A stretch of DNA of 7,434 bases from JBBRNH01 sp038247465 (GTDB lineage: Bacteria > Bacteroidota > Bacteroidia > Cytophagales > Spirosomataceae), in NCBI GenBank assembly GCA_038247465.1, contig JBBRUV010000255.1, positions 1 to 7,434 of the forward strand. Direction: 5' to 3'. This document shows, piece by piece, positions 1 through 7,300 of this stretch (its first letter is position 1; each line of letters starts with the position of its first letter). The notes under the pieces were generated by a model. That model was given only the letters and a program-made list of their open reading frames with translations. It had not been told where the DNA came from and made no database searches. The position numbers and the translations under genes were made by a program.

Positions 1-1
1 C

Positions 2-661
2 AGCCGGGATTCAAAAGCAAAGGCGTTTCTGGCCGCTATCCAGCGCGTAGCCGATTATAACAGACCGTCTGCCGTAGCCGCTACAACCAGCACCAACCCG
101 GTATCAGATTCAGCGCAGACCGTTAAAAGCCGAATGCCCAACGGCACCGATACCCTTGATCCGCAAACCGAATTGCCCGTTGGTTCCGTCATTGACGCAG
201 CTAAAGAAACGGAGTTGCCCGTCGGCAAGTCGCCCATTAGCTTATTAATTGGGGTGCTGGCACTCGGCGCGTTGGCTGGCACATTGCTGGGCGGGGCCTT
301 GGTGTATCTGCGATTTTATCAGGCTGCCAAACGCGAAAGTGCCGACCTCCGCGCCGAGAACCAGGCGCTGAACCGTCAGATAGCCGAAAGCCGCCGAAAA
401 AGTCCGCCGGTTGCGCCGGTCAAGCCAGACATTGAACAGCTACCCACCCCGCGAACACCCCAAAAAGGCTGGGCCGACGCTCTGGCCGGGCCACACCAAC
501 CAACCACCGATGCAGAACCCCGTATTGTGGTTGAAACCGCCCCGGATGAGAACGGCCTAACCGACACCATGCCCTCGGTGATTCCCATGGCCCCACCCCC
601 CGCAAGCCACCCAGACGGGTTTCGTACCGCGCCTACCAATCCTGATGCTCATCCACAATAA
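2..661 (+). CDS. Single-pass membrane protein with coiled coil and Pro-rich tail (5' end missing)
   Basis: I do not recognise the family. The frame is open from base 2 to the TAA at 659-661 (219 codons). The first internal ATG is at 134, but the frame runs unbroken to the window edge, so the true start probably lies upstream and this is the C-terminal part of a longer protein. Counting from the ATG at 134, residues 1-34 are polar and carry the motif TELPVG twice (residues 12-17 and 26-31). Residues about 35-59 form one Gly/Ala/Leu-rich membrane helix (bases 236-310). Residues about 62-89 are a charged heptad-like stretch (AKRESADLRAENQALNRQIA) that fits a short coiled coil. The rest, to residue 175, is Pro-rich and probably disordered. 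The basic residues just after the helix suggest the coiled coil faces the cytoplasm, but this is weak. There is no signal peptide in the visible part. It lies 86 bp before the preferred lipoprotein start, on the same strand, so co-transcription is likely. It could be a membrane anchor or scaffold for the NTPases downstream; that is inference. Confidence 0.8.
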   Translation, partial: SRDSKAKAFLAAIQRVADYNRPSAVAATTSTNPVSDSAQTVKSRMPNGTDTLDPQTELPVGSVIDAAKETELPVGKSPISLLIGVLALGALAGTLLGGALVYLRFYQAAKRESADLRAENQALNRQIAESRRKSPPVAPVKPDIEQLPTPRTPQKGWADALAGPHQPTTDAEPRIVVETAPDENGLTDTMPSVIPMAPPPASHPDGFRTAPTNPDAHPQ

Positions 662-747
662 ACAGCCTTGAAATGAGTTTTCTGTTTCGGACTGCCGTTA
701 TGATTCATTATCTGGCCGATGGTAGCCCTAAAACCCAGCCGTCTACT

Positions 748-816
748 ATGGTTTATTACCCGTTTCTCCTCCGCATTTTGCTGTTTTTTGGCCTTTTTCT
801 GGGGTTGGCTGCCTGC
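748..816 (+). other. Lipoprotein signal peptide with lipobox LAAC
   Basis: The first 23 codons encode a short N-region with one Arg, a hydrophobic core of about 12 residues and the lipobox Leu-Ala-Ala-Cys; the Cys codon is TGC at 814-816. This predicts Sec export, lipidation and signal peptidase II cleavage before Cys23. The residues after Cys are Gly-Ser-Asp-Pro. They contain no obvious acidic run of the type used as a surface-export signal in some Bacteroidota, so whether the protein stays periplasmic or reaches the surface is open. Confidence 0.85.
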
Positions 817-2265
817 GGATCAGACCCCTGCAAAATACTCAACGGCCAAATTGCCGACGCGCTCGATGATGGCAGCGTCAGCCAAACCGAAGCCGATGGT
901 TTGTTAGCCTTTGTGACTGACCCCGGCAACGAACTCGGTAAAAAATGCAGCCAACTCCGCACCGCCGACGGCCAACCCGACCCAACCGCGCTGCTCACCT
1001 TCATCAAACGCAACCCAACCTACTGGAAACTGCGCCAGAAAACCGGGCAAGACCCCGTTGTGGCCGGCTTTGGCATTGCCAGCATCAAACCACTACACGC
1101 CAAACTGTATTTAGAGGCCAGTGCCAGTATGTTTCCGTATGATAACAGCCGGGGTTCGGGCGATTTCAAACGAGCCATCGTCAACGTGCTGACTCCGTTC
1201 GAGAACGGGCAACCCGGACAAACCAAACTCGCCGTTGTGAACGACAAGGTGTATGACCTCAATATGTCGTTCCCTGATTTTATCGGGCAACCCAACCTTT
1301 ATGCGCCCACAGTGCGGCAGGGCGATAAAAACTTCACGGATTTTGACCTGATTTTTCGGCAAATCCTGACCGACCTCAACGAAGACGACGTGGCCGTGCT
1401 AGCGTCCGACCTGATTTATTCGCCCAAAAACAAGGCCGGGGCCAGTACCGCCAAAGTGATGGGCATGGGCGAGAGCCTGATGACAAACGTCTTTGCCGGT
1501 GCCGCCGACAAAACGGCACTGTTGGTGGTGCAACTCTCGACAGATTTTAACGGGCCATATTACTCCGAAACAGCGCACAAATCGGTGCCATCGCCCGGCC
1601 AGCGGCCTTATTATCTGTGCATTATGGCCCGCAACGCCACCATGCAGCGAATTCTGGCCGACCCCGCGCGGTACGATATGCAGCATTTGCCGGGCTTCCA
1701 GAATTTCTGGCTGTTCAGCCGGGCAATGGCGCAGGAACTACCAACTTACACTGTGCTACCCAACGACCCGGCCCACAAAGGCAACCTCCGCCAAAGCAGC
1801 GACGAACTCAAAAGCCGGACTAAAGCCATTCATGCCATCGAAGCCAAGCCCGACGTAGTGACGAAGACACTGGTGATTCCGGTGGCGGTTGACCTCTCGG
1901 CCCTTCACCTGCCCGAAGCCACCAAAACCGATCCGGCCCAATATGAAATTTTGGGGCCAGATAATTGCCGGGTAACGCAGGTCACAGCATACGGAAAAGC
2001 CGAGGGTAAACCCGCCGGACCACAGCAAACAACACATAAACTGCTGCTAACCAGCACGAAACCCGCCCGAAACAACCGCACGATAACGATTGCGATGCGC
2101 CGAACGTTTCCGCCCGCGTGGGTCACGAACAGCCACGCCAACGACGATAGCCAGCCCGATACCGAAACCACGTTTGGCCTGAAAAACCTGCTGCAAGGCA
2201 TCGAACAAGCCTACAACCCAACCCAACAACCGACATATTTTAAACTGACACTGACGTTGGAATAA
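748..2265 (+). CDS. Lipoprotein with von Willebrand A-like domain
   Basis: A 505-residue predicted lipoprotein. Residues 1-22 are a hydrophobic signal (R9, then LLFFGLFLGL) ending in the lipobox LAAC, with Cys23 as the lipidated residue. Residues about 24-100 are probably helical, with two further cysteines (28 and 67) that could form a disulfide. Residues about 116-270 look like a vWA domain: strand KLYLEASASM gives E123-x-S125-x-S127 in place of the usual D-x-S-x-S, T197 in NFTDFDLIF fits the MIDAS threonine, and D221 after strand DDVAVLAS fits the third metal ligand. Residues about 370-505 look beta-rich with no family I recognise. vWA domains usually mediate metal-dependent protein contacts, so a periplasmic or outer-membrane docking role is inferred. 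The same frame also offers ATGs at 673 and 700, giving up to 530 residues. I chose 748 because it leaves a signal peptide of normal length, whereas 673 would put 25 mostly polar residues in front. The next gene starts 37 bp after the stop, consistent with one operon. Confidence 0.85.
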   Translation: MVYYPFLLRILLFFGLFLGLAACGSDPCKILNGQIADALDDGSVSQTEADGLLAFVTDPGNELGKKCSQLRTADGQPDPTALLTFIKRNPTYWKLRQKTGQDPVVAGFGIASIKPLHAKLYLEASASMFPYDNSRGSGDFKRAIVNVLTPFENGQPGQTKLAVVNDKVYDLNMSFPDFIGQPNLYAPTVRQGDKNFTDFDLIFRQILTDLNEDDVAVLASDLIYSPKNKAGASTAKVMGMGESLMTNVFAGAADKTALLVVQLSTDFNGPYYSETAHKSVPSPGQRPYYLCIMARNATMQRILADPARYDMQHLPGFQNFWLFSRAMAQELPTYTVLPNDPAHKGNLRQSSDELKSRTKAIHAIEAKPDVVTKTLVIPVAVDLSALHLPEATKTDPAQYEILGPDNCRVTQVTAYGKAEGKPAGPQQTTHKLLLTSTKPARNNRTITIAMRRTFPPAWVTNSHANDDSQPDTETTFGLKNLLQGIEQAYNPTQQPTYFKLTLTLE

Positions 2266-2295
2266 GCAGTTTACCACCACGCAACCCTTAAACTC

Positions 2296-2302
2296 AAAAA
2301 AA
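2296..2302 (+). promoter_or_regulatory. A-rich translation initiation region of the 3-TM gene
   Basis: Seven A residues directly precede the ATG at 2303 and there is no purine-rich Shine-Dalgarno sequence. A-rich leaders without Shine-Dalgarno are typical of Bacteroidota initiation, so this supports the chosen start. Confidence 0.45.
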
Positions 2303-2758
2303 ATGGCACTCGAAGATTCGCTGTACAGCTTTTACGAATTTTTTGTTTCTGACGACCTCCTGCGCGACCTCTATCAGCAGGAACTACTGACCCCACTCAC
2401 GGTTTCGGCCACCGCTATCGCCTTGCTTGGGATGACTTTGTACTACTACGTCCTGAACGGTAAACGCCCCAAATATGACGGCATGGGCCAGTGGCTGCTG
2501 GTTTGGCTGGTGAGTGGCGTGGCTACGTTTTTGGTCGTGCTGATCACCTGCATCCAGAAAGCAATGCAAGAAGAACCGCGTTCGGCCAACCCCGACGATG
2601 GCCTGTTTTTCGATCAGGGGACGGGCGCGTTCATCGTGTTCTCGCTCGAACTCATGGTGATTACCATGCTGCTATTTTTCATCTTTTCGGTGTTTTTGAA
2701 ACGCTGGAGTACCCACGCCAAAATCCGCCCGTTTCTCTGGCCCGACCGTATCCGGTAA
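2303..2758 (+). CDS. Small inner-membrane protein with three transmembrane segments
   Basis: A 151-residue protein of no family I recognise. Hydrophobic segments lie at residues about 30-51 (LTVSATAIALLGMTLYYYVL), 63-84 and 108-132. The loop between the first two (NGKRPKYDG) and the C-terminal tail (KRWSTHAKIR) are basic. The N-terminus (MALEDSLYSFYEFFVSDD) and the loop at about residues 86-107 (QEEPRSANPDDG) are acidic. By the positive-inside rule this gives an N-out, C-in topology with a periplasmic acidic loop of about 20 residues. There is no cleavable signal peptide and no enzymatic motif. It sits between the lipoprotein (37 bp upstream) and the tubulin-like gene (82 bp downstream, most of which is a palindrome). 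It could be the inner-membrane link between the periplasmic lipoprotein and the cytoplasmic NTPases; that is inference from position and topology only. Confidence 0.85.
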   Translation: MALEDSLYSFYEFFVSDDLLRDLYQQELLTPLTVSATAIALLGMTLYYYVLNGKRPKYDGMGQWLLVWLVSGVATFLVVLITCIQKAMQEEPRSANPDDGLFFDQGTGAFIVFSLELMVITMLLFFIFSVFLKRWSTHAKIRPFLWPDRIR

Positions 2759-2766
2759 AAGTTTAG

Positions 2767-2824
2767 GATTTTTGTCATGCTGACGATAGCGGGGCGCCCC
2801 GCTATCGTCAGCATGACAAAAATC
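2767..2824. repeat. Perfect 58-bp palindrome (29-bp arms, no spacer)
   Basis: Bases 2767-2795 are the exact reverse complement of 2796-2824, centred on GCGGGGC/GCCCCGC. Symmetry breaks at once outside (G2766 against G2825). Each arm runs from an A/T-rich outer end (GATTTTTGTC) through CATGCTGACGATAG to the GC-rich centre. It fills most of the spacer between the 3-TM gene and the tubulin-like gene and ends 16 bp before the ATG at 2841. In RNA it would form a very stable hairpin. It is not a canonical intrinsic terminator, because the T-run lies 5' and the A-run 3' on both strands, so no U-tract follows the stem. The GTCATGCTGACGATAG core resembles dispersed palindromic (REP-like) repeats that I associate with Cytophagales genomes, which I could not check. 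No target-site duplication is visible at its borders. Confidence 0.95.
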
Positions 2825-2848
2825 GCCACTCCTACTTCTCATGTCTAA
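2777..2848 (+). other. Possible 23-codon leader ORF through the palindrome, overlapping the tubulin-like start
   Basis: An ATG inside the left arm opens a 23-codon frame (MLTIAGRPAIVSMTKIATPT, then SHV) that ends at TAA 2846-2848, overlapping the first codons of the tubulin-like gene (ATG 2841) in a different frame. If translated, it would carry ribosomes through the hairpin and end at the downstream start, allowing translational coupling. The ATG is part of the repeat core, so this may be chance. No ribosome binding site supports it. Confidence 0.15.
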
Positions 2849-4322
2849 AAAACTCTTTCTTTTCGCTATTGGCGGCACCGGCTCACGGGTCACAAAGGCG
2901 CTGACGATGCTGCTGGCTTCGGGTGTCCAGTTGCCCGACACCTCCGAGGTGATTCCGATTATTATTGATCCCCACAGCACCAACAGCGATTTGCTGCGGA
3001 CAGTCGAACTGCTGGGTCATTACCAGGCCATCAGAAATAGTCTCCAAACCAAGCCCAGGCAGGGGTTTTTCGGCACCGAAATCAAAACGCTCAAACAGGC
3101 AATCGGCTCCAACGCCAACCTGCCCGATAATTATGTGTTTGAATTACAGGGCGTTCAGGAAGAAAAATTTCGGGATTACATTGACTTCAACGGCCTCGAA
3201 AAAACCGACAAGGCCAACGGAGCCTTAGCCAATCTGCTCTTCACGGAAGAAAATTTAGACACCAAGATGGATATCGGCTTCGTGGGTAATCCGAATATCG
3301 GCAGCACCGTCTTGAACCAGTTTCGGCACTCGAACGTGTTCAAAGCCTTTGCGGAGAATTTTGCCGATGGCGACCGGATTTTTATCATCAGCTCCATTTT
3401 TGGCGGCACGGGCGCGGCTGGCTTCCCGATTTTGCTGAAAAATATCCGCAATGCCGAAGCGGGCAAAATTGCCAATCCCGCTTTTCTGAGAGCCGCCAAA
3501 ATCGGTGCGGTTACGGTGATGCCGTATTTCAGCATCACCACCAACGAGCAGAAACGGGTTGATTCTGACACGTTTATCCCCAAAACCAAAGCCGCCCTCA
3601 ACTACTACGCCCGCAACGTAAATCAGTCGGTGAACGCGCTGTATTACCTCGGCGACGACACCACGAAGTCATACACCTACGACCCCGGCAACAATGGCCA
3701 ACGTAACGACGCGCACCTGGTTGAGATGGTAGCCGCCCTCGCTATTGTTGACTTTATGGGCATGACCGATGGGCAGTTGGATTTGACAAAACCTGTCGGC
3801 AAAGACTTTGGTCTGAAAACCGATACTACCGACCTGCACCTGACGCACCTCGCCGACGAGACCCAGAAACAAATTGGGTTGCCGCTGTCAAAAATGACCC
3901 TGTTCAGCAGTTACCTCAACCAGCGACTTTCTGAAGCGGCTGGCAACATGGTATGGTCAAAGCAAACGCCCGAACTGTCGAGCCGGTTTTTGAACTCCGA
4001 TTTCGTGCAAAAACTGCGGGCGTTCGATGCCGGTTTCCGCGATTGGTTATCCGAAATGAGCCAGAACAAACGCGGTTTTTCGCCGTTTGTGACCAATACC
4101 GACGCACTCAATAAAGTGATTCGGGGCTACGAACCCACCAAAAAGAACTGGTTAGGCAAAGAACAGGACGTAGTGCTGGCGTTTAAGGAAGATTATGACG
4201 CACTGCTGAACACGATTGTGGAAGGCAAAACCTACGTCAGCGAAGCCGATAAATTCATCAGCCTGTTCTCCGAAGCGACCGAACAATTTATCCGAACGCA
4301 CTTCCCTAACCTGCCGAAATAA
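2841..4322 (+). CDS. Tubulin/FtsZ-superfamily GTPase-like protein
   Basis: A 493-residue cytoplasmic protein, predicted to bind GTP and perhaps polymerise. Residues 5-16 (LFLFAIGGTGSR) are the first strand and T1 glycine loop. Residues 37-50 (VIPIIIDPHSTNSD) fit the strand and T3-like loop. Residues 180-196 (IFIISSIFGGTGAAGFP) are a strand followed by a clear T4 phosphate loop, the family's hallmark. Residues 220-230 (KIGAVTVMPYF) match the FtsZ strand 5, residues 265-273 (VNALYYLGDD) strand 6, and residues 287-306 (HLVEMVAALAIVDFM) the long helix H7. I see no NxDxxD-type T7 loop after H7. The C-terminal 190 residues are helical, ending RTHFPNLPK. The N-terminal part between T3 and T4 is enlarged over FtsZ, as in the 'tubulin-like' (Tubulin_2-type) families. 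The start at 2841 places the T1 strand at the N-terminus as expected. There is no Shine-Dalgarno, and the 58-bp palindrome ends 16 bp upstream. Its stop lies one base before the Hsp70-like gene. It is not cell-division FtsZ: the sequence is too divergent and lacks division-gene neighbours. Confidence 0.85.
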   Translation: MSKKLFLFAIGGTGSRVTKALTMLLASGVQLPDTSEVIPIIIDPHSTNSDLLRTVELLGHYQAIRNSLQTKPRQGFFGTEIKTLKQAIGSNANLPDNYVFELQGVQEEKFRDYIDFNGLEKTDKANGALANLLFTEENLDTKMDIGFVGNPNIGSTVLNQFRHSNVFKAFAENFADGDRIFIISSIFGGTGAAGFPILLKNIRNAEAGKIANPAFLRAAKIGAVTVMPYFSITTNEQKRVDSDTFIPKTKAALNYYARNVNQSVNALYYLGDDTTKSYTYDPGNNGQRNDAHLVEMVAALAIVDFMGMTDGQLDLTKPVGKDFGLKTDTTDLHLTHLADETQKQIGLPLSKMTLFSSYLNQRLSEAAGNMVWSKQTPELSSRFLNSDFVQKLRAFDAGFRDWLSEMSQNKRGFSPFVTNTDALNKVIRGYEPTKKNWLGKEQDVVLAFKEDYDALLNTIVEGKTYVSEADKFISLFSEATEQFIRTHFPNLPK

Positions 4323-4326
4323 CATG
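4320..4326 (+). other. Stop-start junction (TAA-C-ATG) between tubulin-like and Hsp70-like genes
   Basis: The TAA of the tubulin-like gene (4320-4322) is followed by one C and the ATG of the Hsp70-like gene. There is no room for a promoter or terminator, so the two are translated from one mRNA and are probably translationally coupled. This points to a stoichiometric or functional partnership. Confidence 0.8.
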
Positions 4327-7300
4327 GAAACGACCCTTACCCTTCACGGAAAATCGAACGGCCAGCACTGGTTCGTTTATAAACCATACAGCACCGATCA
4401 AATCGAGGATATTGCCGACCCGCAAGGCGGCAAAACCACCAAAGCGCCCACCTCGATTCCCAGCCCGTTTGCCCGGTTAGATTTGGCCCGGGCCGCATTC
4501 GAGAACCTGGCCCGATTTGATGCCCTGCACGGCCCCAACACCCAAAGCGATGAGCGTACGGTATCGGATTGCTTCGACGTGGGCGAGATTTTCTTTAACT
4601 ACGAGAAACTCAAAGACCGCCTGAGCATTCAGCCCTGGAGTGCGAAAACGGACCTCGACAACCTCATCAACAGCACCAATCCCGGCCACAAACGGCTCGG
4701 CGAAGCCCTGAAACTGTTTCTGGAGCAGGACACCGTGACTTATAATTTCGATAAAATCAACCGGCTGTTTATCCTAAAATACAAAGGAAAAGTGATTGGT
4801 GGCACCTCACCAGCCACCCTCTTTTTCAGTTCGGGCAATGATTTGACTTGGGTTGACCTGAAAATGGGCAATGACCAGGTATTCGACAGTGCGCTGACTC
4901 CTCTGTACCTGCGCGACATTGAGTACCAGAAATATTGGTTCGGGATGCAGGCATTCATGCCCGATTTTAGAAAATATTTCAGGGGCATTGACGACTACCT
5001 GACCAAATCGAAAAACCTGCTCGAACAACATAACCCAACCCTGTTTCACCAACATGTTCAGGATCAGCAGGGCCACAGTTTAATTACGCCCGAAGGATTC
5101 AGCCAGCATTTTGATGAGTTGAACACCGGGCAATCCGGCGACGTGGTGGAAGTGCTGGGCTTCCCGCTTCGCAAGAAAAAATCGGACGTGGTGGCTATCG
5201 AGCAAATCAGCGATTTTGTGATCCGGTCGGGCAAATACAAGCAGATTCACCCCGGCGCAATGTTGCCGTTGGTGCTGCAAAACCGCTTTCATCGGCCCTT
5301 TACCTACGTGCCGCAAACGGTTTGGGACCCCAACATCGCCGTGCCATACTGGGTGAAAGAGTCGTATCAGGCCAACGAACGTACCTTGCCAGGGCAGCCG
5401 GGCCGGTATCCATACCTGACCGTCAGCGATTTTCTGGAACCGTATCTCGTGCAGGTGCCGTACCCGATGAACCGCGACCGTTTTTTTGATGGAAACCTCA
5501 GCACGGGCGACCCCAAAACGGGCTATCTGCTGCCGTTACGCCGGGCCTTTTTCGACTTTTTCAACGTCGAAGATTTGAGCAATGGCACCGTCAGAATCAA
5601 GATGGAAACGCGGGTGGGCGGGGCCATTCAGGTCACGCTCGAAATACCCGTGCGCGGGCCGGGGCAGTTCATTACGTTTGAGCGCACGTACATTCCGCCC
5701 ATCAGCGACGACCAGATTGTGGTTCCTGACGAAAGCCGCAACGAAGGCGTAATCCAAAAAAAATCATTCACCGTCAACCTCTATCCGTTTATCCGGTCGG
5801 GGGCGCAGCACAGCATCGGCGGGGCCGATTACCGGCTGCAACTCATCGAATCGGGCCGCGATTCGTTTAATCAGTACCACATTGATGCCATTCAGCAGGC
5901 ACAAAACACCACGTTACCGCCTGATTCTGAACACCTTCGCACGAGTCGTAGCGATAAAGTGAAGGGGTCGAGCCACTATACGGTGCTCAAAAGCGAGTTT
6001 GATTATTTGCAACTACGCATCAACGCCGATGGCCGCGACATGAGTGGGGTTTTGATTCCGCGCTGGAAACGCTACGAAGGCGGCAGCAAGGTATTTACGT
6101 TTGCCGTTGACTTTGGCACCACCAACACCCACATCGAATACAAAATCGGGGCGGTTGGCGCACCCAAGCCGTTCGATATTCCCAAAGAGTTTACGCAGGT
6201 CGGTACGCTGGTGGCGCAGGATGCGTATTCGGCGGCCAATCCGTCGCTGTTAGAACTATACTTTCTGTTCGATTTGGAGTTTGTTCCGTTGCAGTTCGGC
6301 CCCGGTCAGGCCGATAGTTTTCCGACGCGCACCACGCTGGCCGAACGGCCCAAGCTGAATTTCAACACGCCCACCGTGACGCTGGCCGATTTCAACATTC
6401 CGTTTTATGTCGAACGGCAGTCGGCGGGCGAGAGCGAACTGACCCGCAACCTGAAGTGGGCGCGGGGCAACACCGAAAACAACCGGCGGGTAGAGGCTTT
6501 TCTGGAAGAGTTGATGCTGTTGCTCAAAAACAAGGTGCTGCTCGAAGGCGGCAGTCTGTCGCAAACGGTGGTACGCTGGTTTTACCCGGCCAGTATGACA
6601 CCCGGGCGCATCGGCCAGATTCGAAAAAACTGGCAGACGCTTTACCGCAAACACTTCGGCCCTGATGCCGAGGCCAACGTGCAGGAATTATCAGAATCAG
6701 TGGCTCCGTTTTTCTACTATAAAGAAGAAGGCAAGGCCAATGCGTCTAACCGCCCGGCGGTGAACATAGACATCGGGGGCGGCACCACCGACGTGGTGAT
6801 TTACCAAAACAACGCGCCCAAGTTGCTGACTTCGTTCCGGTTTGCGGGCAATGCCATCTACGGCGATGCCTTCAGCGAATACGGGGCTTCGACCAGCAAC
6901 GGCTTCGTGCAGAAATACCAGAGTCAAATCAGGCAGTTGCTGGAGACCAACGCCCTGAGCAAATTGGCCGAAAGCAACGCCCGCGTCATCGAAGACCGAC
7001 ACTCGGAAGACATCGTTGCGTTCTGGTTTTCGTTGGTCAAAAGCAGCGACGTAAAAGACAAAAACCTGCTGTCGTTCAACCGAATGCTCGCCGACGATGA
7101 AGACCTAAAAATCGTGTTTGTGCTGTTCTACGTGGCAATTCTCTACCACGTGGCGCAACTCATGAAAGCCCGTTCGCTCGAACTACCCGCCAGCATCACC
7201 TTCAGCGGCACGGGGTCTAAGCTGCTCAATATCCTGACTTCCGACGGTACCATGCTCCGGCAACTCTCGCAGTTGGTGTTTGAACGGGTGTTTGACAAAA

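Noticed and set aside
134..136. ATG 134 as the true start of the first gene
   Set aside because: The frame stays open to base 2 with similar coding character, so truncation by the window edge is more likely, though 134 cannot be excluded.
673..747. Upstream starts (ATG 673 and 700) for the lipoprotein
   Set aside because: They would put 16-25 mostly polar residues before the signal peptide. The ATG at 748 gives a standard lipoprotein signal of 22 residues.
835..900. EF-hand-like stretch DDGSVSQTEAD in the lipoprotein
   Set aside because: Only part of the loop consensus is present; the D-x-D-x-D ligand pattern is missing.
1493..1858. Out-of-frame + strand frame of 121 codons
   Set aside because: It is nested in the lipoprotein gene, with an unnatural residue composition rich in Pro, Cys, Trp and Arg.
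2760..2776. Bacteroidota-type -7 promoter (TAnnTTTG) ahead of the tubulin-like gene
   Set aside because: The nearest match (TAGGATTT) has mismatches at key positions and no convincing -33 TTG partner.
2767..2824. Palindrome as an intrinsic (rho-independent) terminator
   Set aside because: The stem is followed by A residues, not T residues, on both strands, and the tubulin-like gene begins 16 bp later in the same direction.
2841..4322. Cell-division FtsZ
   Set aside because: Only the glycine loops and a few strands match. The protein is larger, has no FtsZ C-terminal peptide, and has no division or cell-wall gene neighbours.
6256..6654. Antisense frame of 132 codons (and similar long antisense frames elsewhere)
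   Set aside because: It lies wholly within the Hsp70-like gene, whose motifs are clear on the + strand. Long antisense frames are expected in GC-rich coding DNA.
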